From NCBI RefSeq assembly GCF_022012395.1, contig NZ_JAKLTQ010000002.1, forward strand, positions 62,001-126,000: 64,000 nt of DNA. The letters are read 5' to 3'. Position numbers and translations under genes: made by a program. Source of the stretch: Arthrobacter hankyongi. Lineage in GTDB: Bacteria; Actinomycetota; Actinomycetes; Actinomycetales; Micrococcaceae. The notes under the pieces were generated by a model. It saw nothing but the letters and a program-made list of their open reading frames with translations. It was not told where the DNA came from and did not search any database. Position 1 is the stretch's first letter, and each line of letters starts with the position of its first letter. Positions 34,452 to 43,312 of the stretch are shown here, in pieces.

Positions 34452-35060
34452 ATGAGCGAATATTTCAAGGACGATCCGAGGACCCAGCAGGAGCGGATGC
34501 TGGCCGGGGATCTGTACATTGCCGATGATCCGGTGCTGGCCCGCGCCAGCCGGGAGGCCATCAGGATGGCCGCGGAGTACTCCCGGATCTGGGCTGCGCA
34601 CCCGGACACGGCCGCCCGTATCCTGCGCCGGCTGCTTGGCTCGATCGGCGAGGGCACGGAAATCAGGGCGCCGCTCTATGTGGACTACGGCAAGAACATC
34701 ACCGTCGGGGCCCGGACCTTCATCAACTACAACCTGACCGCGCTGGACGTCGTCGGAATTACGATCGGGGACGATGTGCAGATCGGCCCCAACGTCCAAC
34801 TGCTCACCCCGACCCATCCGCTGGATGCCCAGCAGCGGCGGGACAAGCTCGAGGCCGGCAAGCCGATCGTGATCGAGGACAACGTCTGGCTGGGCGGCGG
34901 GGTGATTGTCCTGCCCGGGGTGACCATCGGCGAGAACACTGTGGTCGGGGCGGGCGCCATTGTCACCAAGGACCTGCCGCCGAACGTGGTGGCCACAGGA
35001 CGGCCCGCCAAGATCCGTCGCGGGCTTTTGGACCCGACGAGCCTGCCCCCGCAGCGCTAG
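34452..35060 (+). CDS. Maltose O-acetyltransferase-like (left-handed beta helix)
   Basis: A 202-residue acetyltransferase of the Maa/NodL group. It has an N-terminal helical domain (ERMLAGDLYIADDP), then hexapeptide repeats (FINYNLTALDVVGITIGDDV, VIVLPGVTIGENTVVGAGAI). The catalytic histidine is in LTPTHPLD. It transfers acetyl from acetyl-CoA to a sugar hydroxyl. The start ATG follows AAAGGAAG. A small membrane protein gene begins 23 bases downstream. Confidence 0.88.
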   Translation: MSEYFKDDPRTQQERMLAGDLYIADDPVLARASREAIRMAAEYSRIWAAHPDTAARILRRLLGSIGEGTEIRAPLYVDYGKNITVGARTFINYNLTALDVVGITIGDDVQIGPNVQLLTPTHPLDAQQRRDKLEAGKPIVIEDNVWLGGGVIVLPGVTIGENTVVGAGAIVTKDLPPNVVATGRPAKIRRGLLDPTSLPPQR

Positions 35061-35083
35061 GCCGGGGGACACAGGAGGTGCGC

Positions 35084-35569
35084 ATGCGCCGGGCCCGCGT
35101 CGCCGCACGGCTGATCCTGCCGGCTGTCTGGCTGGGGATGATCATCGGCATTTCGCTCATCGAGGCCCCGCTGAAATTCATGGCCCCCGGCATCACGATT
35201 CCGCTGGGCCTGGGCATCGGACGGCTGGTCTTCACCGCAATGAACATCGTGGAGCTGGTGATTGCGGCGCTGCTGGTGCTCTGCTGCGTGCGGGCAGGGG
35301 TGGACCGGAGGTTCTGGGGCCTGCTCTGGGCCACCGTGGCGGTGCTGCTGGTGAAGGTTGCGGTGATCCGGCCGATCCTGAACCACGAGACGGACCGAGT
35401 GCTCGCGGGTCTCTCCGCGGGAGGATCGGCCATCCACCTGTTCTATATTGCGGCCGACGGCGTGTTGATCGTCCTGCTCGTGCTGTTGCTGGCTGCCGGC
35501 GCCCGGCGCTGGCTTGCGGTGCCTCCAACACCCCATCGAGTCGATGGGAGAGGAGCGGCTGGCTGCTGA
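35084..35569 (+). CDS. Small integral membrane protein, unknown
   Basis: A 161-residue protein with four predicted transmembrane segments (approximate residues 9-28, 45-68, 78-100, 122-143). ATG 35084 sits five bases after AGGAGG. The last ~15 codons cover a palindromic repeat (35532-35548), so the C-terminus may be an extension created by the repeat. It probably shares a transcript with the acetyltransferase. No family was identified. Confidence 0.65.
   Translation: MRRARVAARLILPAVWLGMIIGISLIEAPLKFMAPGITIPLGLGIGRLVFTAMNIVELVIAALLVLCCVRAGVDRRFWGLLWATVAVLLVKVAVIRPILNHETDRVLAGLSAGGSAIHLFYIAADGVLIVLLVLLLAAGARRWLAVPPTPHRVDGRGAAGC
35532..35548. repeat. Dispersed palindromic repeat, short copy
   Basis: CCCATCGA-G-TCGATGGG, an 8-bp perfect inverted repeat. 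Its arms equal the outer arms of the copies at 28009-28067 and 61750-61820, but the centre is missing. It lies inside the 3' end of the membrane-protein frame. Confidence 0.6.
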
Positions 35570-35589
35570 TCAACTAAGGGCAGGAACCC

Positions 35590-36792
35590 TCAGGCGAAAT
35601 CCGCCAGCCACAGATCCGGGCCGAATACCTCGTACTGGATGTCTTTGGCCGGCACACCGTTGGCGACGAGGGCGCTGCGCACCGACTGCATGAACGGCAA
35701 CGGCCCGCACAGGTAGTATTCGGCGTCCTGCGGCAGTTCGACGTCGTTGACGTTCATGAACCCGCTCAGTTCGCCCGGCGCCAGCGAGGCTGGCGGCTGC
35801 TCGAACCAGACGGTCAGGGAGGCGTCCGGCAGTTTGCCCAAGTCCTCCGTGACCTGCGCCCGCAGGGCGAAGGTTTCGGGCGAGAGATCCGCATGCAGCA
35901 TCCGGACCGTGCGCTGTGCCCCGGCCTTGGCCAGATGGGAGAGCATGCCCGCCATGGGGGTGATGCCGATGCCGGCGCTGGCCAGCACCACGGGCCGGTC
36001 CGAGTACTCCAGCACCACATCGCCGAACGGTGCGCTGAGCACCACCTCGTCGCCAACCTGCACCTCCTGGTGAAGCAGGTTGGACACTTCGCCATCCGGG
36101 GTGCCCTGCCCGTACACGCGCTTGACGGCGAACTGCCGGTGCTGTCCGTCGTCGGCCTTGGTCAGGCTGTATTGCCGCGGCTGGTGCACCCCGTCGGGCA
36201 TCCGCATCTTGAGGGTCACGTACTGGCCCGGTAGCGACGGCTTCACCTCGCGCTCGTCGGTACGCTCCACGATGAAAGTGGTGACATCCTCGGTTTCCGG
36301 AATTTTTTCGCTCACCCGCCACGTGCGCCAGATGGTGTCCGGCGAGAGGTGGACGGCACCGTAGAGACCGCGTTCCTTGTTGATCAGCACGTTCGCGAAG
36401 AGCCAGTAGACCTCGTCCCAGGCGGCGGCGACGTCCGGGGTGACCGCGCTGCCAAGCACGTCGCCGATGGCCCACATCAGGTTGTCATGGACGATTGTGT
36501 ACTGGTTCGGATGCAGGCCGAGCGAGACGTGCTTGTGGGCGATGCGGGATACCAAATGGTCCGGCAGCTGGTCGGGGTGCTCCACCAGGTTCGTGGCGAA
36601 GGCCGCCACCGAGCCAGCCAGTGCCTGCTGCTGGCGACCGTCCGCCTGGTTGCCTCGGTTGAAAAGACCGTCGAGCAGTTCAGGATGTTCGGCGAACATG
36701 TGTTTATAGAAACGCTGGGCGATTTCCTGGATGTTCTCGCCGACCACCGGCAGGGTGGCAGTGATAATGGGGACAGCCTTATCCGACAGCAT
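35590..36792 (-). CDS. hmp: Flavohemoprotein (nitric oxide dioxygenase)
   Basis: A 400-residue three-domain protein. The globin domain is at 1-140 (proximal histidine in IAHKHVSLGLHPNQY). The FAD domain is at ~150-255 (QPRQYSLTKADD) and the NAD domain at ~260-395 (VLASAGIGITPMAGMLSHL, EYYLCGPLPFM). It converts NO plus O2 and NAD(P)H to nitrate. The start ATG is preceded by AAAGGAG on its strand. It is a single gene; no regulator such as NsrR is adjacent. Confidence 0.95.
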   Translation of the reverse strand: MLSDKAVPIITATLPVVGENIQEIAQRFYKHMFAEHPELLDGLFNRGNQADGRQQQALAGSVAAFATNLVEHPDQLPDHLVSRIAHKHVSLGLHPNQYTIVHDNLMWAIGDVLGSAVTPDVAAAWDEVYWLFANVLINKERGLYGAVHLSPDTIWRTWRVSEKIPETEDVTTFIVERTDEREVKPSLPGQYVTLKMRMPDGVHQPRQYSLTKADDGQHRQFAVKRVYGQGTPDGEVSNLLHQEVQVGDEVVLSAPFGDVVLEYSDRPVVLASAGIGITPMAGMLSHLAKAGAQRTVRMLHADLSPETFALRAQVTEDLGKLPDASLTVWFEQPPASLAPGELSGFMNVNDVELPQDAEYYLCGPLPFMQSVRSALVANGVPAKDIQYEVFGPDLWLADFA

Positions 36793-36880
36793 GATCCGGC
36801 TCCTTTGCCTGTAACTGGCCGCTGCTGTTTTGCGCTATCAAGGTAGCACCGCGGCGGGCGCCGGGACAGGGCCGGCGGCG

Positions 36881-37147
36881 TCAGGGCTCCCGGCGGTCCT
36901 CTTCGATGTAGCGCTCGCCCTCGTCGTCCTCGTAGACCGTGTAGTTCTCCTCCAGGTCCTCGATGGCTGCGGCGTCGATCGCGTTGGGTTCCTTCACCGG
37001 TTCGTCCAGGGCGCCGCGGTCCGCATCCCCCCAGACTTTGCCGAGCCCTTGGGAGGATGACGCCGGCTGCCGGTGCGGCAGCAGTTCTTCGTCGCGTGCC
37101 GGGTTCGGGTCCGTCGGCCGCTGGTCCTCGTGGCGCTCCGAAGTCAT
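36881..37147 (-). CDS. Small acidic hydrophilic protein, unknown
   Basis: An 88-residue, strongly charged protein with no hydrophobic segment, rich in Glu, Asp and Arg. A short ordered-looking region is AAAIEDLEENYTVYEDDEGE. The start at 37147 (MTSERHEDQ) is preferred for its AGGGAAA ribosome site. It is probably disordered, and the function is unknown. Confidence 0.55.
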   Translation of the reverse strand: MTSERHEDQRPTDPNPARDEELLPHRQPASSSQGLGKVWGDADRGALDEPVKEPNAIDAAAIEDLEENYTVYEDDEGERYIEEDRREP

Positions 37148-37465
37148 GATTTCCCTGCTTTCTTCACGAATCGTCTCCGGTCCCCAGTTTTTCGCCTCTT
37201 CACACCAATTGCAAGCATGCTTCCTATTGGCGGCAAAGCAGCAAGGCAACGGCTTTCGCCTCCCTCGAATAAGTTGCCTGAGGCGTCAAACTTTGACTTT
37301 TTGCGGCAAATTGTGGCTTTTTGTCCGCAGTGGGGCGGATTGCCATTCTCTACCGGCCGGTAACCGCCTAGGGTCGACTGTAGTGCCGAGGTTGCTGCGC
37401 GGGGGGTGCGGCAGGTTGGTGCAGGTTATAAGTTGTGCATCGAGAAATTTCGAAGGGGACTGCGC
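37148..37465. other. 318-base divergent intergenic region
   Basis: No gene is visible. The centre (about 37280-37325) is richer in A/T and holds two similar runs, GACTTTTTGCGGCAAATTG and TGGCTTTTTGTCCG, likely promoter territory for the two divergent small genes. No assignable operator or structured RNA was seen. Confidence 0.4.
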
Positions 37466-37669
37466 ATGTTTGAAATCTTCCGTGACCGCAATCGAAAGTA
37501 CCGCTTTCGGTTGCTGGGTGAGAAGAACGCCGTGATTGCCGTATCCGAAGGGTACGACGAGAAGGCGCGGGTGGTGGCTGCGATCAATGATGCGCGCGAG
37601 TACGCTGCCACTTCGCGAATCGCGGATAAGTCTTCCACTCCGGAGGGTCTGGTCAGCCTGGCCAGTTAG
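37466..37669 (+). CDS. YegP/DUF1508 small protein
   Basis: A 67-residue protein matching one DUF1508 unit (FEIFRDRNRKYRFRLLGEKN, VIAVSEGYDEKARVVAAIND), the small alpha+beta fold of YegP. ATG 37466 follows GAAGGGGA; the upstream extension to 37406 is not needed. The family is linked to stress in some bacteria but has no set function. Confidence 0.8.
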   Translation: MFEIFRDRNRKYRFRLLGEKNAVIAVSEGYDEKARVVAAINDAREYAATSRIADKSSTPEGLVSLAS

Positions 37670-37695
37670 CGGCGGGAGCGCCAGGCGCATCTACC

Positions 37696-37774
37696 GACGG
37701 AAACACCCGGTCAGGCTCGAGAGCCTGACCGGGTGTTTCCGTCTTCCGTGCTCCCGGAGCATCCGGGAGCACGG
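37696..37774. terminator. Tandem perfect hairpins between convergent genes
   Basis: Two hairpins stand side by side. The first has a perfect 23-bp stem (37696-37718 with 37721-37743). The second has a perfect 13-bp stem (CCGTGCTCCCGGA at 37746-37758 with 37762-37774). They lie between the plus-strand DUF1508 gene and the minus-strand dioxygenase, and can act as a bidirectional terminator. Confidence 0.8.
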
Positions 37775-37880
37775 CTCACCGCGTCGCGGCCTCCCATTCC
37801 TCGCATGCTCGGGCTGAGGCTTTCGGCAGAGAGCAGCCAGGGGTCCCCGTGCGCAAAGCGTGGGCGGAGGCTTCGAACAG

Positions 37881-38795
37881 TTAGCTGCCTGCGGGGGCGA
37901 GGACGATGTCAAAGCGGGTGCGGGCCCAGGCCTGGTTGCCGAGGTCGCGGCCGTCCGGGGCGGGGGTGCCGGGGGCCTGTTGGTCGAACTTCTTGATCAG
38001 GGAGTCCTTGACCCCGAACACGCTGTCGCCGATCTCTATCTGGGGGTCGCCCTCGACGAAGATGTGGGTGACCAGGGTGCGCTTGCCCGGTGCGGTGACC
38101 ATGAAGTGCAGGTGCGAGGCGCGCACCGGGGAGCGGTGCACGGCCTCCAGCATCTTGCCGACCGGCCCGTCGTGCGGAATCGGGTACGGGGTGGGGGTCA
38201 GGCCCCAGAACGCGTACCGGCCCCCGGCGTCGGAAAAGAGGTGGGCCCGGCCGGCGGTGCGGCCGTCGGTGTACTGCACGTCGTAGAATCCGTCCTCGTC
38301 GGCCTCCCAGACCTCGATCCTGGCGTTCGGGACCGGGTTGCCCTCGGTGCCGGTGACGGTGCCCTCGACCCAGCAGGGCTGGCCGGCCGCGCCGCCAGCG
38401 ATGTCCCCGCCGGACGGGATCTCCGGGGCGTCCTCGGTGAAGAACGGGCCGAAGACGGTGGCCTCGGTGGCGCCCTTGTAGGCCTGGTTGTTCACCGCGA
38501 TGGTCATCATCGAGGCGCCGAGCACGTCGGAGAGGAGGACGAACTCCTGGCGCTTCTCGTCGGTGATGTGCCCGGCACCGGTGAGGAACTCGATGGCCTT
38601 GTTCCACTCGTCCTCGGTGAGCCGGACCTCGCGGATGAAGGCGTGCAGGTGCCGGGTCAGGGCCTGCATCAGGGTGCGCAGCCGCGGGTCCGGGGCGTTG
38701 TCGAAGGAGGCCAAGACCCGGCGGGTCAGGTCCTCCTCGACCGCGGCCTGTTCGGCGCTGATGCCGTTGAGGGTGGTTTCTGCGGAGTCGGTCAT
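37881..38795 (-). CDS. Hydroxyquinol 1,2-dioxygenase (intradiol, copy 2)
   Basis: A 304-residue ferric dioxygenase, closely similar to the enzyme at 8734-9669 along its whole length. The ligands are Tyr171 (GFYDVQY), Tyr204 (TPYPIPHDG), His228 and His230 (SHLHFMV). It opens hydroxyquinol to maleylacetate. It is the last gene of the operon hydroxylase - maleylacetate reductase - dioxygenase, ten bases after the reductase stop. The order fits the resorcinol pathway, where resorcinol is hydroxylated to hydroxyquinol. Confidence 0.92.
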   Translation of the reverse strand: MTDSAETTLNGISAEQAAVEEDLTRRVLASFDNAPDPRLRTLMQALTRHLHAFIREVRLTEDEWNKAIEFLTGAGHITDEKRQEFVLLSDVLGASMMTIAVNNQAYKGATEATVFGPFFTEDAPEIPSGGDIAGGAAGQPCWVEGTVTGTEGNPVPNARIEVWEADEDGFYDVQYTDGRTAGRAHLFSDAGGRYAFWGLTPTPYPIPHDGPVGKMLEAVHRSPVRASHLHFMVTAPGKRTLVTHIFVEGDPQIEIGDSVFGVKDSLIKKFDQQAPGTPAPDGRDLGNQAWARTRFDIVLAPAGS

Positions 38796-38805
38796 GGCAG
38801 GTCCT

Positions 38806-39882
38806 TTAGAGGTCGGTGAGGGTTTTGGGATCGTCCCCGTGCAGGGCGGCGGTGAGCAGCGCGGTCAGGTTCGCGTCGGTGACGGGCCGCGGGTTGGAGG
38901 CCGGGATGGCCGGCAGCGCGATGCGCACGGCCTCTGGGATGTTGTCTTCGGTGAAGCCGTAGTCGGCCAGCGCCTGGGGTGCGTCCAGGGTTTCACGCAA
39001 GGCCAGCAGGCCTTCCAGCGCACCGGCGGTGCCGAACGCGGCGGCGATGCGCTTCTCCGCCTCCGGGGCGGCGCCGGCGTTGAAGGCAAGCACGTAGGGC
39101 AGCACGGTCGCGTGGGTCTGGGCGTGCGGCAGGTTGAAGGTCCCGCCGAGCACGTGGCAGATCTTGTGGTGCATCCCGGACCCCGCACTGGCGAACGCGA
39201 CCGCGGCCAGGTACGCCCCGTACAGGGCCTGCTCCCGGCCCTCCATCCCGGCCGGATCGGCTTTCACTGCCGGCAGGCCCTGGTTCAGGGCGCGGATGCC
39301 CTCGGCAGCCAGGGCGGCATTGATCGGATCCGCCCGCGGCGCCCAGAGCGAGTCCACGCAGTGGGCCAGCGCGTTCAGCCCCGACGCGACCGAGAGTTCC
39401 ACCGGCAGGGTGAGAGTCAGCTCCGCGTCGTAGATGACCGTGGCGGGCAGGACGGCGTCGTCCACCCCGGTGGTCTTCCGCGCGGCCTCGGTCAGCCCCC
39501 AGACGTTGGTCGCTTCCGAGCCGGCATAGGTGGTCGGCACCGCCACGATCGGGATCCCCGTGGTCAGCGCGACCGCCTTGGCCAGGCCGGTCGTCGAACC
39601 CCCGCCCACGCAGACCAGCAGGTCGATGCCGTGCTCGGCCGCGGCGGCCCGGGCCTTCTCGGCCACCTCCACCGGCACGTGCATCACCACGTCGTGGTGC
39701 CACAGGGCAACCTCGATCCCGGTGGCCACGACCCGGGCCATCCCGGTCTCGAACTCGGAGGCGATCACCATCACCTTCTGCGCGCCGAGCCGGGCCACCT
39801 CCGCGGCCAGGTTTTCCGCGGCCTTCCCGGACCCGAACAGCACCCGCTGCCCCAACGTCACATGCTCGAAAGTCAATGCCAT
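38806..39882 (-). CDS. Maleylacetate reductase (copy 2)
   Basis: A 358-residue iron-type alcohol dehydrogenase-family reductase that converts maleylacetate to 3-oxoadipate. Nucleotide motif [31 protein letters not shown] and the [12 protein letters not shown] segment match copy 1 at 7590-8684. It lies two bases after the hydroxylase stop and ten bases before the dioxygenase, so the three genes form one transcript. 3-Oxoadipate would enter the beta-ketoadipate pathway, whose genes are not in the window. Confidence 0.92.
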   Translation of the reverse strand: MALTFEHVTLGQRVLFGSGKAAENLAAEVARLGAQKVMVIASEFETGMARVVATGIEVALWHHDVVMHVPVEVAEKARAAAAEHGIDLLVCVGGGSTTGLAKAVALTTGIPIVAVPTTYAGSEATNVWGLTEAARKTTGVDDAVLPATVIYDAELTLTLPVELSVASGLNALAHCVDSLWAPRADPINAALAAEGIRALNQGLPAVKADPAGMEGREQALYGAYLAAVAFASAGSGMHHKICHVLGGTFNLPHAQTHATVLPYVLAFNAGAAPEAEKRIAAAFGTAGALEGLLALRETLDAPQALADYGFTEDNIPEAVRIALPAIPASNPRPVTDANLTALLTAALHGDDPKTLTDL

Positions 39883-39884
39883 AG

Positions 39885-41681
39885 TCAGTTGCTCCTGCTC
39901 AGGATGGTGGCCACGACGGTGCGCAGCGCGGCTTCAGGGTCGGCAGGCAGCGTGTGCGAACGCCAGCCGACGTGCTTGTCCGGGCGCACCAGGACGGCAC
40001 CGTCTTCGGCCACTTCGCGCAGCTTCGCCCAGTCGAAGTATAGGTCCGTGATCTCCCGGCCCGGACCGATTACCACGGTCTTGATACTGACGCCGAGCTG
40101 GTCGCTGACCTTCTGTGCCGCCGTCGTCCATTCCTCGCCGGTGATGCCGGTGAACAGCGTGAACTCGCCGTACGGGGCCAGGTCGTGGGTGGAGTACTTG
40201 CGGGTGTTGTCGCCGACCCAGGCGTGCGGCAGGCGGCCGCCCGGGTAGGTGGACGGCTGGTAGTAGAGCTCCGGATCGCGGACGGGGGCCGGCTTGGCCG
40301 TGCCGTCCCCGACGACGGCGGTGGAGAGGTACTGCTGGCCCAGTTCCACGCCGTGGGCATTGAACTCATAGTTCTTCAGCTCCATGGCCTCCTGGACGGC
40401 GGCACGCTTGGCGGCGCCGTCGGGCGTCGCGTCCTTGCGGGACTCGATCAGCGCGGCCATTTCCTCGGGCGACCCGGCCTTATCGATGCCGAGAGCTTCG
40501 AACAGCTTGCCGAATTCGCGGCCGGACTGGTTCGCGCGGGTGACGATCTGCTTGGCCACGGGGGCGCGTTCGGCCGAGTAGGTTTCCAGCAGTTCCGGAC
40601 CGGCCTGCCCCTTGAGCACGGCGGCGAGCTTCCAGGCCAGGTTGTAGGAGTCCTGGATGGAGGTGTTGGAGCCCAGCCCGTTGCTCGGCGGGTGCCGGTG
40701 CGCCGCGTCCCCGGCGATGAAGACCCGGCCGGACTGCATGTGGGTCGCATACATCTCGTTGTTGCCCCAGAGCGAGATGCCGGTGATTTCGACGTCGAGG
40801 TCCGGCACCCCGATCAGGTTCCGGACGATCTGGCGCGCGTCCTCCTCGGAAACCTCCGGGGTGCCCTCGTTGATGTCGAAGCCCCAGACGATCAGCCATT
40901 CGTTCCACGGCCGGACCATGCGCACCAGACCGGCACCGATGCCGCCGATATTGGATCCAGGCTGGACCACCCAGTACAGCACGGACGGGCGGTGGCCCAC
41001 GAGTCCGGCGATGTCCGCCTTGAAGGTGATGTTCATCGAACCGGCGATGTCCATCTGCCCCTCGTACGGCAGTTGCAGCTCGGACGCGACCTTGGAGCGG
41101 GCGCCGTCGGCGCCAATCAGGTACTTGGCCCGGATCGTGTACTCGGTGCCCAGCAGCCGGTTGAGCACGCGGACGTTGACTCCGTTGGCGTCCTGGCTGT
41201 GGGCGAGGTATTCGGTGGAGAACTGGCTCTGGGTGCCGCGCGCGGTGGCGTTGCGGACCAGGATCGGTTCCAGGTAGGTCTGCGGGATGTCGCAGTTCAG
41301 CGACGGCGAGGCCAGTTCGTAGTCCGCATGCCGGGCCGGGTGGTTGCCCCAGGTCAGGATGCGTCCGATTTCCTCGCCGGCGATCGAGGTGCAGAAGACG
41401 GTGTCGCCGATCAAGTGGTGCGGGGTGGCGTCTGCGAGCACCTGCTCCTCGATGCCCAGGTCCCGGAAGATCTCCATGGTCCGCTGGTTGGTGATGTGCG
41501 CCCGCGGGGTGTTCGCGGTCCAGCGGTACTTGGTGATCATGATGTTCGGGATGCCCAGTGAGGACAGGAACAGTGCGGCCGAGGCCCCGGCCGGGCCCGA
41601 ACCGACAATCAGGACATCCGTCTCGACGACGGCGGAATCCGGGGTTTCGGTCTCGGCGACCCCGTCATTGAAAATCACCAT
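39885..41681 (-). CDS. FAD-dependent phenol/resorcinol hydroxylase (TfdB-like)
   Basis: A 598-residue class A flavoprotein monooxygenase. FAD motif VLIVGSGPAGASAALFL is near residue 23, the DG motif is YLIGADGARSKVA, and the second FAD contact is VFIAGDAAHRHPPSNGLG. A C-terminal thioredoxin-like domain follows from ~430. Length and sequence style fit 2,4-dichlorophenol/phenol hydroxylases. With maleylacetate reductase and hydroxyquinol dioxygenase behind it, the best substrate guess is resorcinol (or a related dihydroxybenzene). The start ATG 41681 (MVIFNDG) follows GGAG; a longer frame to 41747 lacks support. Confidence 0.88.
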   Translation of the reverse strand: MVIFNDGVAETETPDSAVVETDVLIVGSGPAGASAALFLSSLGIPNIMITKYRWTANTPRAHITNQRTMEIFRDLGIEEQVLADATPHHLIGDTVFCTSIAGEEIGRILTWGNHPARHADYELASPSLNCDIPQTYLEPILVRNATARGTQSQFSTEYLAHSQDANGVNVRVLNRLLGTEYTIRAKYLIGADGARSKVASELQLPYEGQMDIAGSMNITFKADIAGLVGHRPSVLYWVVQPGSNIGGIGAGLVRMVRPWNEWLIVWGFDINEGTPEVSEEDARQIVRNLIGVPDLDVEITGISLWGNNEMYATHMQSGRVFIAGDAAHRHPPSNGLGSNTSIQDSYNLAWKLAAVLKGQAGPELLETYSAERAPVAKQIVTRANQSGREFGKLFEALGIDKAGSPEEMAALIESRKDATPDGAAKRAAVQEAMELKNYEFNAHGVELGQQYLSTAVVGDGTAKPAPVRDPELYYQPSTYPGGRLPHAWVGDNTRKYSTHDLAPYGEFTLFTGITGEEWTTAAQKVSDQLGVSIKTVVIGPGREITDLYFDWAKLREVAEDGAVLVRPDKHVGWRSHTLPADPEAALRTVVATILSRSN

Positions 41682-41928
41682 GGCGTGTACTCCGTTCAGT
41701 CTCGCGTGAAGCTGTTGACAGCTAGTGTTCCGGCTCACGGGGACCAATCGGGGGCGTGGTGCGCATCACGGCGGAAACAGGCAAAAACCCGGCGGATGTG
41801 GACAATATCCGGCCCGCTGCGAACCAAATCCGATCGACTTGCCACTTACCGCCCTTTTCCGGCGTGAATGGGGCGTCAAGTGTCGAGCCGATGAAGGGCG
41901 TGGGAGGGATCGGAGCGGGGAGGGGGGC

Positions 41929-42894
41929 TCAGGACGTGGCTTTACGGTCCTGCAAAGGGGACAGGCCGAACTTTTCCTTGTAGCTGCGCGAGAAGTGCGC
42001 CTGCGAGGCAAAGCCGAGCGCGGCGGACAGATCGCCGAGCTTCAGCCGTGCCGCGTCCGGGGATTTCAGCTGCCGGCGGGCGGCCTGCAGCCGGGCATCC
42101 AAAATGGCACCGGGAACGCTCGAACCGGCCTCGGCGAAGACCCGCGAGAGCTGCCGGTCCGAAATCCCGGCGGCGGCGGCGATTCGCCCGGCGGACAGCT
42201 GAGGATCGGCCAGATGCGCGTCGATGTAGGCCTGGGCTGCGGCGAGGTGGCCGGCCGGGCCGCCGTCGGCGCCGAGCAGCCGGGCGAGCAGGTCCAGGAC
42301 GGATGTCTCGAGCTGGTCCCAGTCCGTGGATCGGCCGGACAGGGCGCGGCCCAGCACTTGGGCCAGGGCCTCCGCGCTCCCGGGCTGGGAGCCGGATCCG
42401 GCGCCGCGGAAGCCGAAGACCTGCGGGCGGTTCAGGCCGGAGCGTCCGGTCAGCTCGCTGAAGGTGCGCCGCGGGACCTTCAGCGCCAGTTCCTTCAGGC
42501 CGTGCGAAAAGCCGCGCAGGAACGGCTGGTCGGCGTCGTACAGGATGGCCTGGCCCGGCTGCAGGATCTCGCAGCCGTCCCGGTGGTAGAAAAAACCTTC
42601 GCCTTCGAGGGCAAAGTACGCCACCACGGATTCGGCCGGGTACTCGGCGATCTGCCGGGCCGAACGCTCGACGATGTGCGGAGTGCCGGTGACTTGGGCC
42701 AGCTGCAGCCGCGGCAGGATCAGGTTCAGCTCGGAGGCCTCCAGCACCGCGCCGCTGAGCGTGCGCGCCTCCAGTCCCACCAGGGCCCGGGCGTTGTGCT
42801 CCTCCCAGAGCTGGATCCGGTGGGCGCCGGGCAGCCCCGCGGTGGAGAACCGCGTGAGCCCGTGCGGGCGCATACCGGCAGTGGCCTGCGTCAT
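41929..42894 (-). CDS. AraC-family regulator of the hydroxyquinol operon
   Basis: A 321-residue regulator with an N-terminal AraC-binding-like sensor domain (residues ~20-190) and a C-terminal double helix-turn-helix (AGRIAAAAGISDRQLSRVFA, LSAALGFASQAHFSRSYKEK). It is encoded upstream of, and in the same direction as, the hydroxylase operon, with a 247-base gap that probably carries the operon promoter. It shares its sensor layout (ILYDADQPF, VPRRTF) with the second AraC protein at 48414-49382, so the two are paralogues likely sensing related phenols. Confidence 0.88.
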   Translation of the reverse strand: MTQATAGMRPHGLTRFSTAGLPGAHRIQLWEEHNARALVGLEARTLSGAVLEASELNLILPRLQLAQVTGTPHIVERSARQIAEYPAESVVAYFALEGEGFFYHRDGCEILQPGQAILYDADQPFLRGFSHGLKELALKVPRRTFSELTGRSGLNRPQVFGFRGAGSGSQPGSAEALAQVLGRALSGRSTDWDQLETSVLDLLARLLGADGGPAGHLAAAQAYIDAHLADPQLSAGRIAAAAGISDRQLSRVFAEAGSSVPGAILDARLQAARRQLKSPDAARLKLGDLSAALGFASQAHFSRSYKEKFGLSPLQDRKATS

Positions 42895-42924
42895 AGTTCA
42901 ACAGTGTACGTGCGGTGCGCAACC

Positions 42925-43141
42925 TCGAGGAACCGTGCCAAGATCCGTGAAGGCTCGCTGCCGATCTGCGGCGACGACGGCAAGCTCAAAGGATTCATGA
43001 CAGACCGCGACATCGTGTTCAGGTGCCTGGCCGAAGGCCGGGACGCCCGTAATTTCCGACCACAAACTGGTCGGCGTCGTCAGCCGCCGCGGTACGACCC
43101 TGGCCGTCGAATCTGACAAGCGCCACGGGGCGGGAAACTAA
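42925..43141 (+). pseudogene. CBS-domain protein remnant
   Basis: One frame reads SLPICGDDGKLKGFMTDRDI then VFRCLAEGRD, the clear core of a CBS domain. After a frame change at about 43046 a second piece reads VISDHKLVGVVSRRG and runs to TAA 43139-43141. In intact two-CBS proteins of about 140 residues these parts are ~60 residues apart, so the middle has been deleted and the frame broken. No start codon or ribosome site is left. Confidence 0.75.
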
Positions 43142-43259
43142 ACGGCTGGCGCCTCCGGGCCTAAATGTCAGGCGACGCCAGTCGGCAGATAGGCCTGCAA
43201 AATCAGGCTTAAGTCGGGTGGGGACCCAAATGTCTTCCAACCTGGCTTGAAACCTTGGC

Positions 43260-43300
43260 CGGGCCTGCCCACCATTGCAGGCGCATGCCGGGCAGGCCCG
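43260..43300 (-). terminator. Hairpin terminator after the luciferase-like gene
   Basis: An 11-bp perfect stem, CGGGCCTGCCC (43260-43270) with GGGCAGGCCCG (43290-43300), with a 19-base loop, directly downstream of the minus-strand gene ending at 43313. Confidence 0.6.
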
Positions 43301-43312
43301 CGTGCCGAAAGG

